Below are positions 44,411-56,904 of a stretch of DNA of 64,000 bases, piece after piece. The notes under the pieces are model-generated. The model saw only the letters and a program-made list of their open reading frames with translations. It ran no database searches and was not told where the DNA came from. Every line of letters begins with the position of its first letter. Position 1 is the first letter of the stretch. The position numbers were made by a program, and so were the translations under genes. The DNA is from Pezicula radicicola (lineage: Eukaryota > Ascomycota > Leotiomycetes > Helotiales > Dermateaceae), in assembly GCA_003008705.1 (NCBI GenBank), contig PDUO01000022.1, forward strand, positions 86,549 through 150,548, read 5' to 3'.

Positions 44411-45762
44411 TTAGTTGTTTGACTGACTATTGAGAATGCGTAGAATGGCAAGGAACAAGTTAATGATGTCCAGATACAGACTAATCGCAGCTGCAATTTC
44501 CTCTTCAACATGGTAATGCCGCATGACAAGCTGGGTATCCACGAGGATGTAGCCACTGAAAATCAGTGCAGCAATACCGGAATAAGCAAGCTCGACTGTA
44601 CTATTCGCGGGGAAGAAGGCAGCCATAAAACTGTTCTCAAAGTTAGTGTCATTCTTTTTAAGGTGCCCACAACCCACCCTCTCCCCCACCAAAATATGGC
44701 TGGATCTAAGGATTGATACAAAATTCCAGAACCAATCCGCAATATGAACCCTAGGGATGTGGGGATGACTTACCCGAATAGTATGAGTGCCCATAAACCG
44801 CCGAACAAGTATGGCATCCATGATGTAAAATCATACTTGGTCTGGCAAGCGAACACTGTCAAGGCTACAAAGATACCTGCGGTAAGGAGGACAGCCTGAA
44901 GTACGATCTTTGACTGGTAAAATGATACAATGACGGATACCGAATAGGCCTCAAGAGCAGTAAAGCCTGCAAGAAACAGTAGATTCGTAGGGTAGGATTT
45001 GCGCTTCCAGTAGGTTAGGAACATGAATCCGATAGCGCCAAAAAGCTAATGAGGTAGTTAGTAAATGTCCACAACACAGACATAATATCGCAGATAAAGT
45101 AACATGTGTGGTAACTTGTAAGTGTAAAGTAGAGCCCCGGCCCAGTAACTGAGTAGGGTTAAATCACTTAGACGTCTCGAGGGCTCTTGAACACCACCAC
45201 CAACTGCTAGCAGGATTAAAAGACTGGGTCTCTAACCCTCCTGCCACTACTAAAGCTGCTGTGGCTGGGAATCAAATCGCTATGACAGGTCCAAAGAGGT
45301 TGACATACCGAAACCCACACCATCCATTGGTTTGTCTGTATCCATTCCCTGTACGATTCGCTGAAGAAAGAAACAGAGCTCAGAATAGCCGTTGCGATGA
45401 GTTGGACGGAACTGTAAAACTGTTAGACTATTTGCGATACCCCTAACGAATGAGTCTCCTCGTACAGAATAGCATAGACCTTACGGACAAAGCCCATTCG
45501 GATGTCAATGCTCGCCTCCGCAACGGTGCCGCCAAACTAGCAACATATTAGAGACTTTCCTAAAGAGCAATAAAGCTTCCTGACATACCTTGAAGTCATC
45601 AGGAATGTTATCCTCACTGCTTCTCGGTCCTCCGAGGAGGGCAGCTTGATCGGTCGAAGAGGTGGGTTCATCGGCGTACGCTGGTGGGGGTTGCGAGTAG
45701 CGACTTGCTTCATCTATAGAATCCCGCTGTGCAGCGGGGCTGTATTTCGTTGTACCGGACAT
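44411..45762 (-). CDS. BXI1: Bax inhibitor-1 / LFG family membrane protein
   Basis: Seven-span TMBIM-type protein of ER, vacuole or mitochondria, linked in yeast to the unfolded-protein and death responses. Five exons: 45762-45589, 45536-45466, 45411-45309, 45045-44774 and 44630-44411; exactly 280 codons (279 residues). The start MSGTTKYSP follows a non-ATG in-frame extension. The cytosolic N-terminus is Pro/Ser-rich (SQPPPAYADEPTSS). ASIDIRMGFVRKVYAILSVQL is the family entry motif. Membrane segments then run to the C-terminal signature IFSGYILVDTQLVMRHYHVEEEIAAAISLYLDIINLFLAILRIL with the conserved Asp residues of the pH/calcium pore. Introns 3 (263 nt) and 4 (143 nt) are unusually long for this window. 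Confidence 0.93.
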
Positions 45763-46618
45763 CGTTAGAGATAGATTGCTGTTGTGAACGTGATGGGTTT
45801 CGATCCAGTATTGATGTGGTGGAGAGGATTCTCGAGATGGAGAAGGCGTAGCTACTAGTTGGGCCGGTGGGCTGGTTGATGTAATCGGCAAGAAGAAAGC
45901 TCCAGAATGTGTGCCTTAGGGCTCAGGTTTACACGAGGTCCTGAGCAACGATAATAAATACAAAGGAAACAGTGCTACGAGTTGATGATTATGTGGCTGC
46001 ACTCTCTTAAATCTTACAACTAGCTACGATACTTGTGATTCCTTACTGCTTTAAATCACAACGTGTTACCTGAGTAACTCGAAAAGGGACCACAGAGACA
46101 AAGAGATGCTAACATGGAGCGTCATACATATCTTTTTAAGTTAGTGGCTTAGGTTGAACTACCTGAGGTAAAGATACCTTACCTTGCTAAGAACGGTGGC
46201 AAGGACTGCCATCAGCACATTTTCTCTGTAATTAGTGATAAACATCAAAGTGGAGAGGGCCGAATGTAGACCAAGTCACGGCAGATAACTGAAATCTGTG
46301 GCAATAAACAAGACTTTCATAGTACTAAGTAGTACAGACAAAAGGAATAAAAAATATTCACGATGTAGTCCCTTATATAGAACACGGGTATGAGAACAGA
46401 AATAATTTAGCGGACATTAGAAGTTGATAAGAAAACACATGATTAGCTTTTCGGAGCCAAGAGTAATGGTGCAAATGCATGCCGTCAACGACCTGCAACA
46501 AGAATCCCCCGAGCCCCAAAAGCCTGTCACAGCCTGAAATGTAAAGTTCACCCATTGTTGAGTATTGTCTTCGGAAATCAGGCTTCCGAACACAACCACC
46601 AACCATCAATTGCGCCTC
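45763..46618. other. Intergenic region
   Basis: Upstream flank of the BI-1 gene and 3' flank of the septin gene, about 0.86 kb. No gene or element recognised. Confidence 0.45.
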
Positions 46619-48068
46619 TTACGCCTCGGAGTCAGTCGCATGCCCGCCGCCGTTTGTTGCCTCCAGGTGTGCACTTTGCTCCCGATGCATTCTAGCCTCG
46701 ATCTCCTTAAGTTGGCTCTCGCGAGCCAAAAGCTCTTGCCTCTTCTCGTTGATCTCTCTCTGCACCTTGACCTCGATTTCTCTTAGCTTCTCCTCCTCGC
46801 GACGGAGTTGCTCTTCCTTCAGGCGGACTGATTGGGATGCCAGGTCTTCAGGGTTCATTGACGAATCACTATTTTGTAATTAGTTATTGCATTAAAGAGA
46901 CGAGTTTGTTTTACTTACGCTCCAGCGCCGCCCTCAACACTCTTGCTGAGTTTCTCGGTACGGTAGTTTTCATAGAGGAAATCGTGAGTGATTTCCTTCA
47001 AGTCGGCCAAATGGCTGTGCAGAAGAGCACTTCGAATAGCAAGGAAATCAGAATGTCTTGGGTTGTCCACCTCCACAACACCCCAAGGATATTGCCTAGC
47101 TCTGACTTTACGACCACCGATCTCAACAACTTCCTCGGAACCGACAATAGCGAAAGGCATCAAGCCGCGAAGTTCGGCATTCTCCTCGACCGTATCCTCG
47201 TCATCCTCCTCAATATCGTACGGAAAGTTGTAAACGGGGATTCTATAGTGCTCGATATCTTCCATTACAAGTTTCTTCGATTCGGCCAACTCAGCAGGTG
47301 TGAGAGAATCAGCTTTGCCAATGACAGGGATAACGTTGACTCGGGGTGAAAGGCGCTTCATCAACTCAATGTCCAATTCTCGTAAACTATATTTCGGTGA
47401 GCAAATACAATGATATAGATATTATAGGATAGACCTACCCGTGGCCAGTGGGTGTGATAAAGTAGAGGAGCGCATGAACACGATTATCGCGGAAACGAGG
47501 ATTACGCTTAATACGGGACTCCTCTGCGAGAATGTCGTCGTACTGTCGTTCAAGATAGCCTACGATCTCACCAAAACTTGCCTCGTTGTCAATCTGGTCT
47601 CCGAAGCCGGGTGTATCAACAATGGTAAGAGAGATTCGTGTTCCTTCTTCGTCCAATTCCAGCTCTGGTGCTTGATTAGATGACGGTTGCTTAAATTATA
47701 TGTAGAATGTTCATGCTCACCGACTGTGATGGGCTTGATCTTTACACCCTCCTCAAGGTGCGCATTGTTGGCATCGTCGGCATCCTTGCCCGCGAGGACC
47801 TTCTTTCCGCAGAGCGTGTTGACAAATGTGGTTCGGCCTATGGGTTCCAGTCAATTTTGTGGGAGAGGGCCTCCGAATACCATCTCACGTACCCGTGCCC
47901 GATGCACCGCATACCATCAAGCAGAACTGGATTCCCTTCTTGACATTCTTCTTTCTGCGAATCTTGATCTGGAGGCAAAGTTTAGGTTAGTATCGGCACA
48001 TGAGGATGTCGATGTGCAAACACAGACCTGTGCGTGGTACTACCAGGCACTGTGGTCAGAAAATCCAT
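46619..48068 (-). CDS. CDC11: Septin,  Cdc11 type
   Basis: Filament-forming GTP-binding septin that organises septa and polarity. Six exons: 48068-48024, 47968-47893, 47837-47721, 47670-47439, 47386-46919 and 46868-46619; exactly 396 codons (395 residues). A polybasic region (KIRRKKNVKKG) precedes the G1 loop GASGTGRTTFVN. Arg replaces the usual P-loop Lys, as expected for the Cdc11/AspA group. G3 is VDTPGFGDQ and G4 is GKADSL; the septin unique element follows, then a C-terminal coiled coil (LKEEQLRREEEKLREIEVKVQREI). The start at 48068 (MDFLTTVPG) needs a GTGTTT donor at 48023 to reach KIRRKK in frame. Other upstream ATGs run into stops. Confidence 0.94.
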
Positions 48069-48816
48069 AAGGGGCTGATGGGCATCGCCGAAGGGGACAA
48101 CATACTGCGCTCAATGGAGATGACATGATAGCGAGTGCTTCTCGGGAAGAAGCTGGGGCGAGACTTGGAGCGCCTTGGGTTGGTTGTGATGGACTTTGAA
48201 AGGCGATGTTGGCAGGAGGTGCAATTGTTTGTGAGACGCGAAATCCACGAGACAAAGTTGCGGTCGAGAGAGGGCCTTCCTCAGGTTCAGGGGAATCTCT
48301 TGAATTTGGAGGTTAAGCGAAAGAAGAATGTATGGGGAGGTCCACGTTGCGCTTCACCTAATTGGGCCACCCCCTTGTGCAAGGCTGACGGATTGCGACA
48401 GTTAATGTAGATGGTATCTAGCGACTGAAGCTATGCTTGTTTGCCAACGCAGTGATGATGCGGATTCTGGTTGGTATTCAATTTTATTTACATGGCAAGT
48501 GTTCTCAGGCTGTTCACTGCCTCTATAGGACCCCTTGTGGACCACAGTTGTCAAAAATGCACGGGCCAAGCTGCCAGCCAAATTTCCCGGCAGAAGGAGT
48601 AGGATAGGGCAAGGTACCTAGGTAGCGTAGCCTAGCCTTAGCTACACTGTACGTTCTCATCGTCACAAGGTCGAACCGCTGTTCAAGGTACTAAAGACGA
48701 GAACATCTATTCTGGATGCTGAATAACATGCCCATAGCTTTATGAACTACAGCGCGCAGAAGGCACCTACGCCCCATTTCTTGCACCCGCTCTTTTGATC
48801 AGCAAAAGTTGCAAAG
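48069..48816. promoter_or_regulatory. Divergent promoter region, septin / PROPPIN
   Basis: The 748 bp between divergent starts contain both promoters. No specific motif is claimed. Confidence 0.45.
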
Positions 48817-50190
48817 ATGAATACCAGACCCGCTATCGAGAGCTCCAGCAATCCCGTAGCCTTGTCAGCCTCCTTCAATCAGGACGCCAGTTGTTTTTCA
48901 GTAGGTCTTGACACTGGATTTTGCAGTGAGTTCTTGAGGTGCCGCCGTACCATACCCTGCCTAGAGCTTACATAGATCTCAGTATTTAAATCAGAACGAT
49001 GCCAACTAGAAATCGCACGAGGTAAAACCTGTCGAGACTACTACTACATCGCATACTCACGCAGATAGATTTCAATGCCGGAGTTGGAAAGATTGAGATG
49101 CTTGGGTCATCAAATATTGTCGCGCTTGTTGGAGGAGGCAAGCAGCCAAAGTTCCCTCAAAACAGAGTTAGTCTATTGGAGTTGTGCTCTGGGACAGAAA
49201 TGCTGATTTGACACAGGTGGTGATTTGGGACGACGCGAAGCAGAAGATTGTCAGGCAATTTCCCGTTCTTACAGCGGCGCGCGGAGTCAAGTTGACAAGA
49301 TCTCATGTCGTGATGGCTCTTCAAAATAGTGTTCGTGTCTATAGTCTGGAGCAAACAAAAGTATGGGGAGTCTTCGAGACCGCGGACAACTCTCTAGGAC
49401 TTTGTTGCTTGGCTTCGAAGACGCTCGCTTTTCCAGGAAGAACGCCTGGGCAAGTTCAACTTATTGAGCTAGCCACCGGCAATGTTAGTATTATACCGGC
49501 TCATGGCTCTTCTTTGAGAGCTCTCGACATAAGTCGTGATGGCGAGGTTCTGGCCACAGCCAGTGAAACGGTAAGTCACATTTATGAAGAGTATTCCGGC
49601 CCAATGCTGAACAATATCAGGGAACACTCATTAGGGTCTTTTCAACCAGTAATTGTGGAAAGCTTGCGGAGTTGAGGCGTGGGGTTGATCATGCTACCAT
49701 CTACTCTCTAGCAATATCACCATCAGCCCAGCTCCTTGCAGTCACGTCCGACAAGTCGACACTACACATTTTCGACATTCCGCATCCTACTAAACCTCCA
49801 AGGTCCGAGACACCTACAGACAGCCGAAGGCTGACGTCTATGGGAGCTGGTGGGATGAGTCCAGCTCTCGGGGATGTCGACGCAAGCCAGAAATGGGGCA
49901 TACTTGGGCGCATACCTCTTTTGCCACGGGTCTTTTCCGATGTCTATTCTTTCGCCTCTGTCCATTTCGAGATTGGCGACGAACTACAATCCGGATCACC
50001 AACGCAAAGGCTGCCAGATTCTGGACCCCACCCACCGAAGGGCATTATTGGGTGGACAAGTGACCACAGCATAATTGTGATCGGGGCCGGGAAAGATGCT
50101 CGATGGGAGAAATTTGTGATTGCAGATGGAGAAGATGGCAGGCGGTATTGTGTGAGGGATGGGTGGAAGAAATATCTTGGCGAGAACTGA
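48817..50190 (+). CDS. HSV2: PROPPIN (Atg18/Hsv2-like, SVP1-like protein 2)
   Basis: Seven-bladed WD-repeat protein that binds PI3P and PI(3,5)P2 on endosomes and vacuoles, associated with micro-autophagy. Five exons, 48817-48925, 48983-49021, 49069-49166, 49217-49570 and 49621-50190; exactly 390 codons (389 residues). Landmarks are FNQDASCFSVGLDTGF, RDFNAGVGKIEMLGSSNIVALVGGG, QPKFPQNR-VVIWDDAKQKIV, ISRDGEVLATASET-GTLIRVFST, and the lipid-binding motif LRRG near residue 217 (F/LRRG in the family; its paired Arg residues are intact). A Ser/Thr loop follows, then FASVHFEIGDE. The short, Hsv2-like length argues against Atg18 itself. Confidence 0.92.
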
Positions 50191-50424
50191 GTGTTAAGTT
50201 CTTTTTTGTTGTTTAAGTCTTTCCGTGCGGTATTTAGCGAGGCGGAATGGTACCTAGAGATCATGGATGGAGTTCTGGAAACGGACACTGTGTTTGCTGG
50301 AATGTTGATTAGATAGGCCAGTGTTACCAAATTTCAAGGCGTTAACAACGTAGGCACGGAATGTATGGGTTGTGGCCAGTGCAAACGAATGCTATTCTGC
50401 AGCTAATGCTAGCAATGCACCAAC

Positions 50425-51431
50425 TTAGGAATACCTTCTTGAGCGGCGATACCTATCTTCTCGAGAATCACCCCTTCTGCTTCGCTGATCGACATGAGAG
50501 TTGTGGTCATCACTAGTCCTCGCTCGATCTTCACTGTATCCCGTAGTACTGCGCCGACGAGAATTGTATTCTTTTAACCTTGACCTATCCTCCTCGGCTG
50601 GCCTGCCATGGCGAGGCTTATCCTCGCTGTTCCTTCGTGATGGGTCCTCTTTGGAGCGTGATCTTCTCCTATGACCCTGCTGGTCCTCGTATTTTCTAGA
50701 GCGCCTGGTGCCTTCTTCTTCGCCTTGTTGTTCTCTTGGCCTCCTTGATTTGTGATGCCGATGTCTGTGCTTGTGTTCCTTTTCTGGCCGCTTTCCATCC
50801 TTCACTCGGGCCAACGCCAGAGCAACTTCTTCCTTCTTTTCCTCAATCAAAAATGCCTTCATAGGATCGTCCTCATCGTGATCGTGTATAAGTGCAGCCA
50901 ATTCCTTCTCTTCTTTGATCATAGGTCGTTGTTCTTCTTCACTCAGACTTTTACTCGTTCGTCGTCGTTTCCTTCTACTATCTCCATCTTCAATCTCTTC
51001 AGGGCCGCCCAGAGAAATTCCCTCATCCGGCTCGTCATCCTTCTTCTTGTACCTAGTATGATCAACCTTCAAAGTTCTTCCCATGATCACGGCGCCGCCT
51101 AGATTATCGACAGCTAAATCTGTGCTCCGCTGGTCTTCGTATTTGAGAAAAGCGAATCCCTTGGACTTGCCAGTTTCTTTGTCGCGGATGAGATTGATAT
51201 AAGCAGGTTCACCAAATTGGGAGAATATCGTGATTACATCCCCTTCAGATAGCTCGAAGGGAAGGCCTCCAATGTAGATATATGCTGTGTCGCGGTAGTC
51301 CGCATGCCACGATGCTTCGGTAGAGCTGCCAATTCAGTCAGAGAGGAACATAGGGAAGTGATGGCCACGACTTACACTCCATTCTCAAGCTCGCGCTTGT
51401 TGAGCTCTTGGATCTGGCGAATGCTATTCAT
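50425..51431 (-). CDS. IST3: Splicing factor Ist3/Snu17 (RBMX2-like RRM protein)
   Basis: U2 snRNP / RES-complex RNA-binding protein required for pre-mRNA splicing and retention. Two exons, 51431-51376 and 51325-50425, 50 nt intron, 318 residues. MNSIRQIQELNKRELENGV is the conserved N-terminus. A single RRM follows with RNP2 AYIYIGGL and RNP1 SKGFAFLKY (about residues 34-112), then DNLGGAVIMGRTLKVDHTRYKKK, the linker that binds Bud13 and Pml1. The C-terminal half is an Arg/Ser/Glu/Lys-rich low-complexity tail (RRKRRRTSK, KHRHRHHKSRR), longer than in yeast. Divergent from the dynein light-intermediate-chain gene. Confidence 0.94.
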
Positions 51432-51758
51432 GGTTGAGTACTGTATAGCTTTCTTTCCCAGTCCTGTGCAGAGAGAAGGCGTAGCGAGGCTGAAGAAAAG
51501 CCGGCACGCACCACTGGCCTTGCATCGGTAGAGCTTTGGCGGGATTCACTCCCTCTCACTCCGGGAAAGCTGCACAACATGAAATGAATTCCACGGTTAA
51601 AGCTTAAATGACTTTAGTTTTGCCTACTGATACCGCAGAGCTACATGAAAGAGAGACTGACCATATTGCAATTCTCTATTGCGCCATATTGCCGCGCAAG
51701 ATTGGACCTTGAGGGTTCCGCCTCCTGAGCTCCAGAAGCTCCCACCTCCCAACACACA
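51432..51758. promoter_or_regulatory. Shared divergent promoter, Ist3 / dynein LIC
   Basis: 327 bp between divergent start codons; both promoters must lie here. No TATA-like element is obvious. Confidence 0.5.
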
Positions 51759-53609
51759 ATGGCTTCCAACAACAGAACCTCTACATACACGCAAGTCTCG
51801 TCGTCCAGTGACCATGACAGGCCCAAGAGCTCAGATGCGAAGAAGGATATGTGGTCCTCCATGCTCGACGGAGTTGCTAGTGGGAAACGATTACCGGAGA
51901 AGAATATACTTGTTCTTGGTAAACATACCAGCCCAGTCGCAATCTCAAGTCTGACAATGTGACAGGCGGCACTTCTGATTCTCAGAAAGAATTTCTCGAG
52001 TCCTTGGCGGGTGAGGATATTAGGAAACAGGACCGGCAAAGCACAAAACAGCCCCCAGTAGCGAACGATTTTGCCCTAGGTTATACTTATCAAGACGTCC
52101 TAGATGCGGACCATGAAGGTACTATGTCCTTCCTTTCTAATGGGCTTTTGCTAACTATGTCAAGATATTCTTGCACGGCTTTCATTATATCTTCTGGCCG
52201 ACCCATCACCGTCCTTTACACCTCTCCTGCAACCTCTACTTACACCTCAAACGATACCGAACACGCTCATCGTCATATTGCTTGACTGGTCACAGCCGTG
52301 GTTCTGGCTGAAAGAACTGCGCGGTTGGATACGGCTATTGCGGACGCTGGTGGTATCTCTAGACTCAGACTGCAAAGACACCATGGAGGAACTCATGATT
52401 AGCTGGCGAGACAGGGGGCGTGGTGCAAATAGTTTGGATGGCGGCGGCACTAACGCTACAAACGAGGGAGATGTAACTTTGCCTCTGGGACCTGGAGAGT
52501 GGGAAGAAGCTCTTGGATTACCGTTATGTGTCGTCTGTCAAAATGTAAGCTTTAATTAGGGATACACTAACATGAACTTCTTGCTAACTACATATGCAGT
52601 CTGATCGTATAGAGGCCCTCGAAAAGGAGAGGGCGTGGAAGGAGGAGGAATTCGATTTCGTCCTACAGTTCATGCGGACGGTTCTACTAAAGCGTAAGTG
52701 AGCATAAAAGGTTTTGATATAGTTTAAGTTATGTTGACATTATTTCAGATGGTGCTTCCCTTATCTATACAATACCATCTGTCCCAAGTCCGATACAGAG
52801 TTTAATACACTCTTCTCTGGGGATACATTCTCTAATAAAACGTCAGCCTCTGAAACACAATCTCATAGACCGAGACAAGGTCGTGGTACCTCCAAACTGG
52901 GATTCCTGGGGAAAGATCCGGGTACTTCGAGAAGGTTTCGATGTGGAAGCTGTAAACAAAGGATGGTCCCTGGATATCGAGGAAGGGCCAGAACCCATCT
53001 CAAATGGCCACTCAGATAACTTGACAGTGGAACAACCTGGAGCTTCCTATGTACAAGGAAGCGCAGTGGCATCATATGAGGACACGATTCGTGATCCTAG
53101 TCTCGACGCACTCCAAGCCGCAAGCACAGAAAGCAACGGCCATAAACTTGAAGTCTCAAGCCTTGATGCACAGACGTTCCTTGCTAAGCAACTAGAAATA
53201 CTGGAGAAAATCAGGCAAACCGCAGACACATCTGGCATGGATAGCAGCAGACTTCTTCGTGGTCGTCAGACATCAGTATCTGGGATTGATACTGGGGAAG
53301 ATATCCATACTGACCAGGGTCGTGTCAATGAACATATTGGCCCGGTGCAATTCAACATGGGTGGTATCCAAGTCGATGCTGATGATATGTTGCAAAGACT
53401 CAAGGTATTCTTTTCCATTTATGAATCTCGAAGCATAAATTAACAAAAGGCAGGATCGACAGACCTATCAAAGTCCGGAACCCACAACGCCAGGCGTATC
53501 CTCCCCCGACGGAAAGTCCCAGAATGAAGCGCTTTCCGCATTTTTTGCAGGCCTGATGAAAAGAGGTGGCGGGAGCGCTGCCGGCAGCCCAAAGCCTGGC
53601 GCATCGTAA
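51759..53609 (+). CDS. Cytoplasmic dynein light intermediate chain
   Basis: Subunit of cytoplasmic dynein linking heavy chain to cargo adaptors. Six exons, 51759-51918, 51966-52118, 52165-52544, 52600-52693, 52749-53404 and 53454-53609; exactly 533 codons (532 residues). The GTPase-like fold is recognisable: KNILVLG starts strand 1, but the P-loop is degenerate (GGTSDSQKEF, no GKS), as in other fungal LICs. Downstream are LIVILLDWSQPWFWLKEL, LPLCVVCQN-SDRIEALEKE, EFDFVLQFMRTVLLK, HGASLIYT and VVPPNWDSWGKIRVLREGF. A disordered C-terminus contains a helix (LAKQLEILEKIRQTAD) and an NEALSAFFAGLMKRGGG helix, which in other LICs contacts adaptors. Confidence 0.95.
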
Positions 53610-54355
53610 GGGTCGCCCAGATCTAAAGTACCGAAGAAGAAGATATAAGCATGGTTGTGTAGACGTATCTTGGAGTTTAGGCTGATTTCATTAGATGTAT
53701 GAGAGTAGTCAGTTGCCTGCCCTTTGCATGATACCCGGCGGTAGTTTGTATGTTTATAGCCTGAGAAGTGGAAAGTTTTAATAAGTCTTGAGTGAGCATG
53801 TTTTGTTAACTAGTGTCGATTGCCAATTTCCTGGTCCTCTTCGAGATTTCAGCAAAAGACCTGAATCGAGCGAGTTGATTAAATCAGGTTGCATACATGA
53901 AATCAATTTTGAGCGAGTTACCTAAATCTAAATTTAAATTTACTTTAAAGTAAGTAGGGTTAAGTATTCGGACATTTGTGGGTTACGCAATTTTTGACTT
54001 AGTCTCCAAATTCTAGAGCGCTATGCCCCCGAGGCACCTGAAATGTTGTATTTTCATGTACAATCTAGCCAAGGGTTAAAGTGAACCCTGGCGTAACACG
54101 ATGTCATCACAGAACCTTGAGCTGGCTGTATCATATAACGCATATTGTTTAGTCTGTTCGCAACATTTTCCATAATGTACACCAAAGGAGAGAAAATAAC
54201 ATCGCCGATAAGAGTACCGTGCCATCCATTCCTTCGTTTAAACTCCGTAGCAACCATTTCCGTCCCCACAACCAGTATTGTTCATCAGCCTGTGACTGAA
54301 CTTTCCATGACCACCCTTTGTTTAACGCCGTATGCCCTGACATTGGTTATTGTCT
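53610..54355. other. Convergent intergenic region
   Basis: Joint 3' flank of two convergent genes, about 0.75 kb, AT-rich around 53880-53960. No gene or element recognised. Confidence 0.5.
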
Positions 54356-55495
54356 TTATTCAGAGGGCTTCTCATCGAGCACGGCCTCTTCATAGGCAGG
54401 GGCATCCTCATAGACTGGTGGTGGACCCTTGACATCGATATCACACTCTTCAATTTCCTCTTGCTGAAGCTTGACATATTGGTGTTGGTTCGAGCCACGA
54501 CGGAACAACGTACGCCAGACGAATACTACAAGATGTCCAACAACCATGCCCACAAGGCTAGCCGTAACACCTAAGTCAAGGTTAGCATTGGAATATTAAA
54601 GAAATGCGGGTGAGAAGTCATTAAATAACATACCAGCAATAATGCCAATGGTAATGGGGATAACAATATGGAGAACGATACTTCTCATGATTCTGATAAA
54701 GGCACCGTGCTTGCGATGGTGGCGGTGGTGTGGGCGATGAGCGCCTTCTGGACGAGGACGGCTATGACCGAGAGGCTTCGGTCGCTTGTGCCCAGGACGA
54801 ACCTTGCTACCACATCCCTTCAGCTTGGACAGCTTGCCGGCGAGGATAGCTCTCCATTTACAAATTGGTGATGTACACTCTTTACCGTGGTCATGTGAGA
54901 CTGGGACGGGCAATGATGGCTTGCTTGATGGCACGGTCTCTAGGTCGAGGATCATGATCTTTCCGCTAGGTGTCTTGAGGAACTTCAGATTGACCGCTGG
55001 AATACCATCAACAAATTTTTCAGCAACCTCGACAATTTCGAGCTCAAGTTGGTACAGGTGGAGTTGATTGGTCTTTGAAGATTGATGTGGTTGTCCAATA
55101 CTGAGGTGAAAGCCAAGCTGCGGCGAGGCGGCGACGGAGGGCTCACTGCCAACGCGAACAATTTGAGGGGCTGTTAGTCCATGGAAACCAAGGACATCCA
55201 TGGGGTGAATTGCAAGTCCATTTAGACACAACTTGTCAACTTCTTCGTGAGCGACGGAGAAGTTTAGTCGCAGCTTGTTGTCCAGCTGCAAGGCGTGTGG
55301 GTGGCCAAATAGATCGGACGCCAGGACAGGACATCCAGGGCAGTCGAGCTCCAGCATTCTCGTTTCGGCTTCGACGACATGTTCGAAGGGGAGGGCATTT
55401 ACGATGTCATTGTCGGCAGAGGAGATGGCGGGGGGGATCAAAAAGGCCTTGCCAACAGCAGCGAGAGTGGCGGCGAGGGCAAGACTGGTGTACAT
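54356..55495 (-). CDS. Secreted / membrane-anchored fungal protein, 358 residues
   Basis: Two exons, 55495-54634 and 54570-54356, with a 63 nt intron inside the membrane segment. Residues 1-17 (MYTSLALAATLAAVGKA) are a signal peptide. The lumenal/extracellular part contains a CPGCP motif, then CLNGL and further Cys (ECTSPICKW), suggesting disulfides. A long His/Arg/Pro-rich stretch (RPKPLGHSRPRPEGAHRPHHRHH) precedes one transmembrane helix (IVIPITIGIIAG-VTASLVGMVVGHLVVFVW). A cytosolic tail carries a PPPVYEDAPAYEE segment with PPxY-like motifs that could recruit Rsp5-type ubiquitin ligase. It looks like a conserved mould family, but I attach no function. Confidence 0.8.
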
Positions 55496-55818
55496 GATAG
55501 GCGTAGTTCTTATGGCGGCAAGAGGCTTTGAGCCAGACTTTGGACGCTGTGAGGGAAGTCTTGATGGAATGAAATGATGGGGATGGTGTTACAGCGGGTG
55601 TATTGCTGTATTGTGGAAGGAGGTCGTCGATGTGTCGTCCGAGCGAGCCGGGGTCGCTAATATTATGTAAGTTGGGCTGGTGTAGCTGGGGGTGATGGTC
55701 TCTTCCGCATTTGGCATCCGACCCCGGCTCCACAGCCGTATTTACAAGGTGGGCTTTTACAGCACCCGCAATACGGTATATTCCTAGGTAAGGTAAGGTA
55801 GGTAAGTACATTAGATAC
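55496..55818. other. Upstream flank between the membrane-protein gene and transposon
   Basis: 323 bp likely containing the promoter of the gene that starts at 55495. The left end of the piggyBac-like element follows immediately. Confidence 0.5.
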
Positions 55819-55843
55819 TATCCCATAGCCCGCCAAAGCGCCA
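55819..55843 (+). repeat. Left terminal inverted repeat
   Basis: 25 bp beginning TATCCCATAGCCCGCC, an exact reverse complement of 57786-57810. Confidence 0.92.
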
Positions 55844-56904
55844 AACCCCTGTAATTGCATCACGTGATTCAACCCCATCAAAACTTGACAATACCATGAG
55901 TTTCATATACTTTTCTTAATAAAACCACCAATATACCTTTAAAAGATATAAAACCAGACTCTATAGATCTAGGAACCTTGTGCCCTAATCTACTACTAGC
56001 TATAGAGATTGGAACCGAATTTAAGCTTATATATTACCTGAATTTCGATAAGAAAATTAACCTCTCTCCTTATATTACTCTAGTAGATATATTCGTTATC
56101 TAGAGCCTCTTTTTCCTTACTGAGTAGTTGTAGAAGATAGTCGAGAATATAAATAACTATAAGCTCCGAGAGTAGAGTAGCCGGCCTCGAAATAGGGGTA
56201 TATAGAAGTAGATTCCAATAACCTTAGAAGAGTTATATATATTTCTTAGAATATAGATATATATAGGTTTATATATTGAGAATAAGATCCTAGACTATTG
56301 GTCTTATTCAGAAGTAATACTATAGTATACTATAATTCAGAATACTATAGGGAAAGGTCATTGGGAAGATATAAGTACTTAGATCTATATTTTAGAGTCT
56401 AATATACCTAATGTTTTTAGGATAGTAATATATAACTTATAGCTCTAATTAATAACTTACTAACTTCTTTTTTACTATAGGTAGAACCTCTAAATACTTA
56501 TATAATATCAACTACTATATAACTATAGATACTAGGCTAGGATATTATAGTAGATAAGGCTATAGTATAATTCAAGAGTAGATTAAAAGATACTCTTATT
56601 ATACCAAAGAAACCAATACTAGAAGGTTATAAGATATAGTATATAGCCTAGGAAGGTTATATACTCTATTGGTACTAGTATAAGAAGGGTTCTAAAGCTA
56701 GAAGAGGTCTACAAGGGGTAAAGCCTCTAAAACAACTTAAGATAAATAAGATAGCTATAGTAGTACTATACTTGATTTTATAACTCCTAGAGGCCTAGTC
56801 TACCTATTGTATATATCTAGATAATCTTTTTATAAATATAAAGCTTCTATATATACTCAGAGATTATAATATTAGAGTAATAGGTACTTACCAAGGAGGC
56901 TCTA

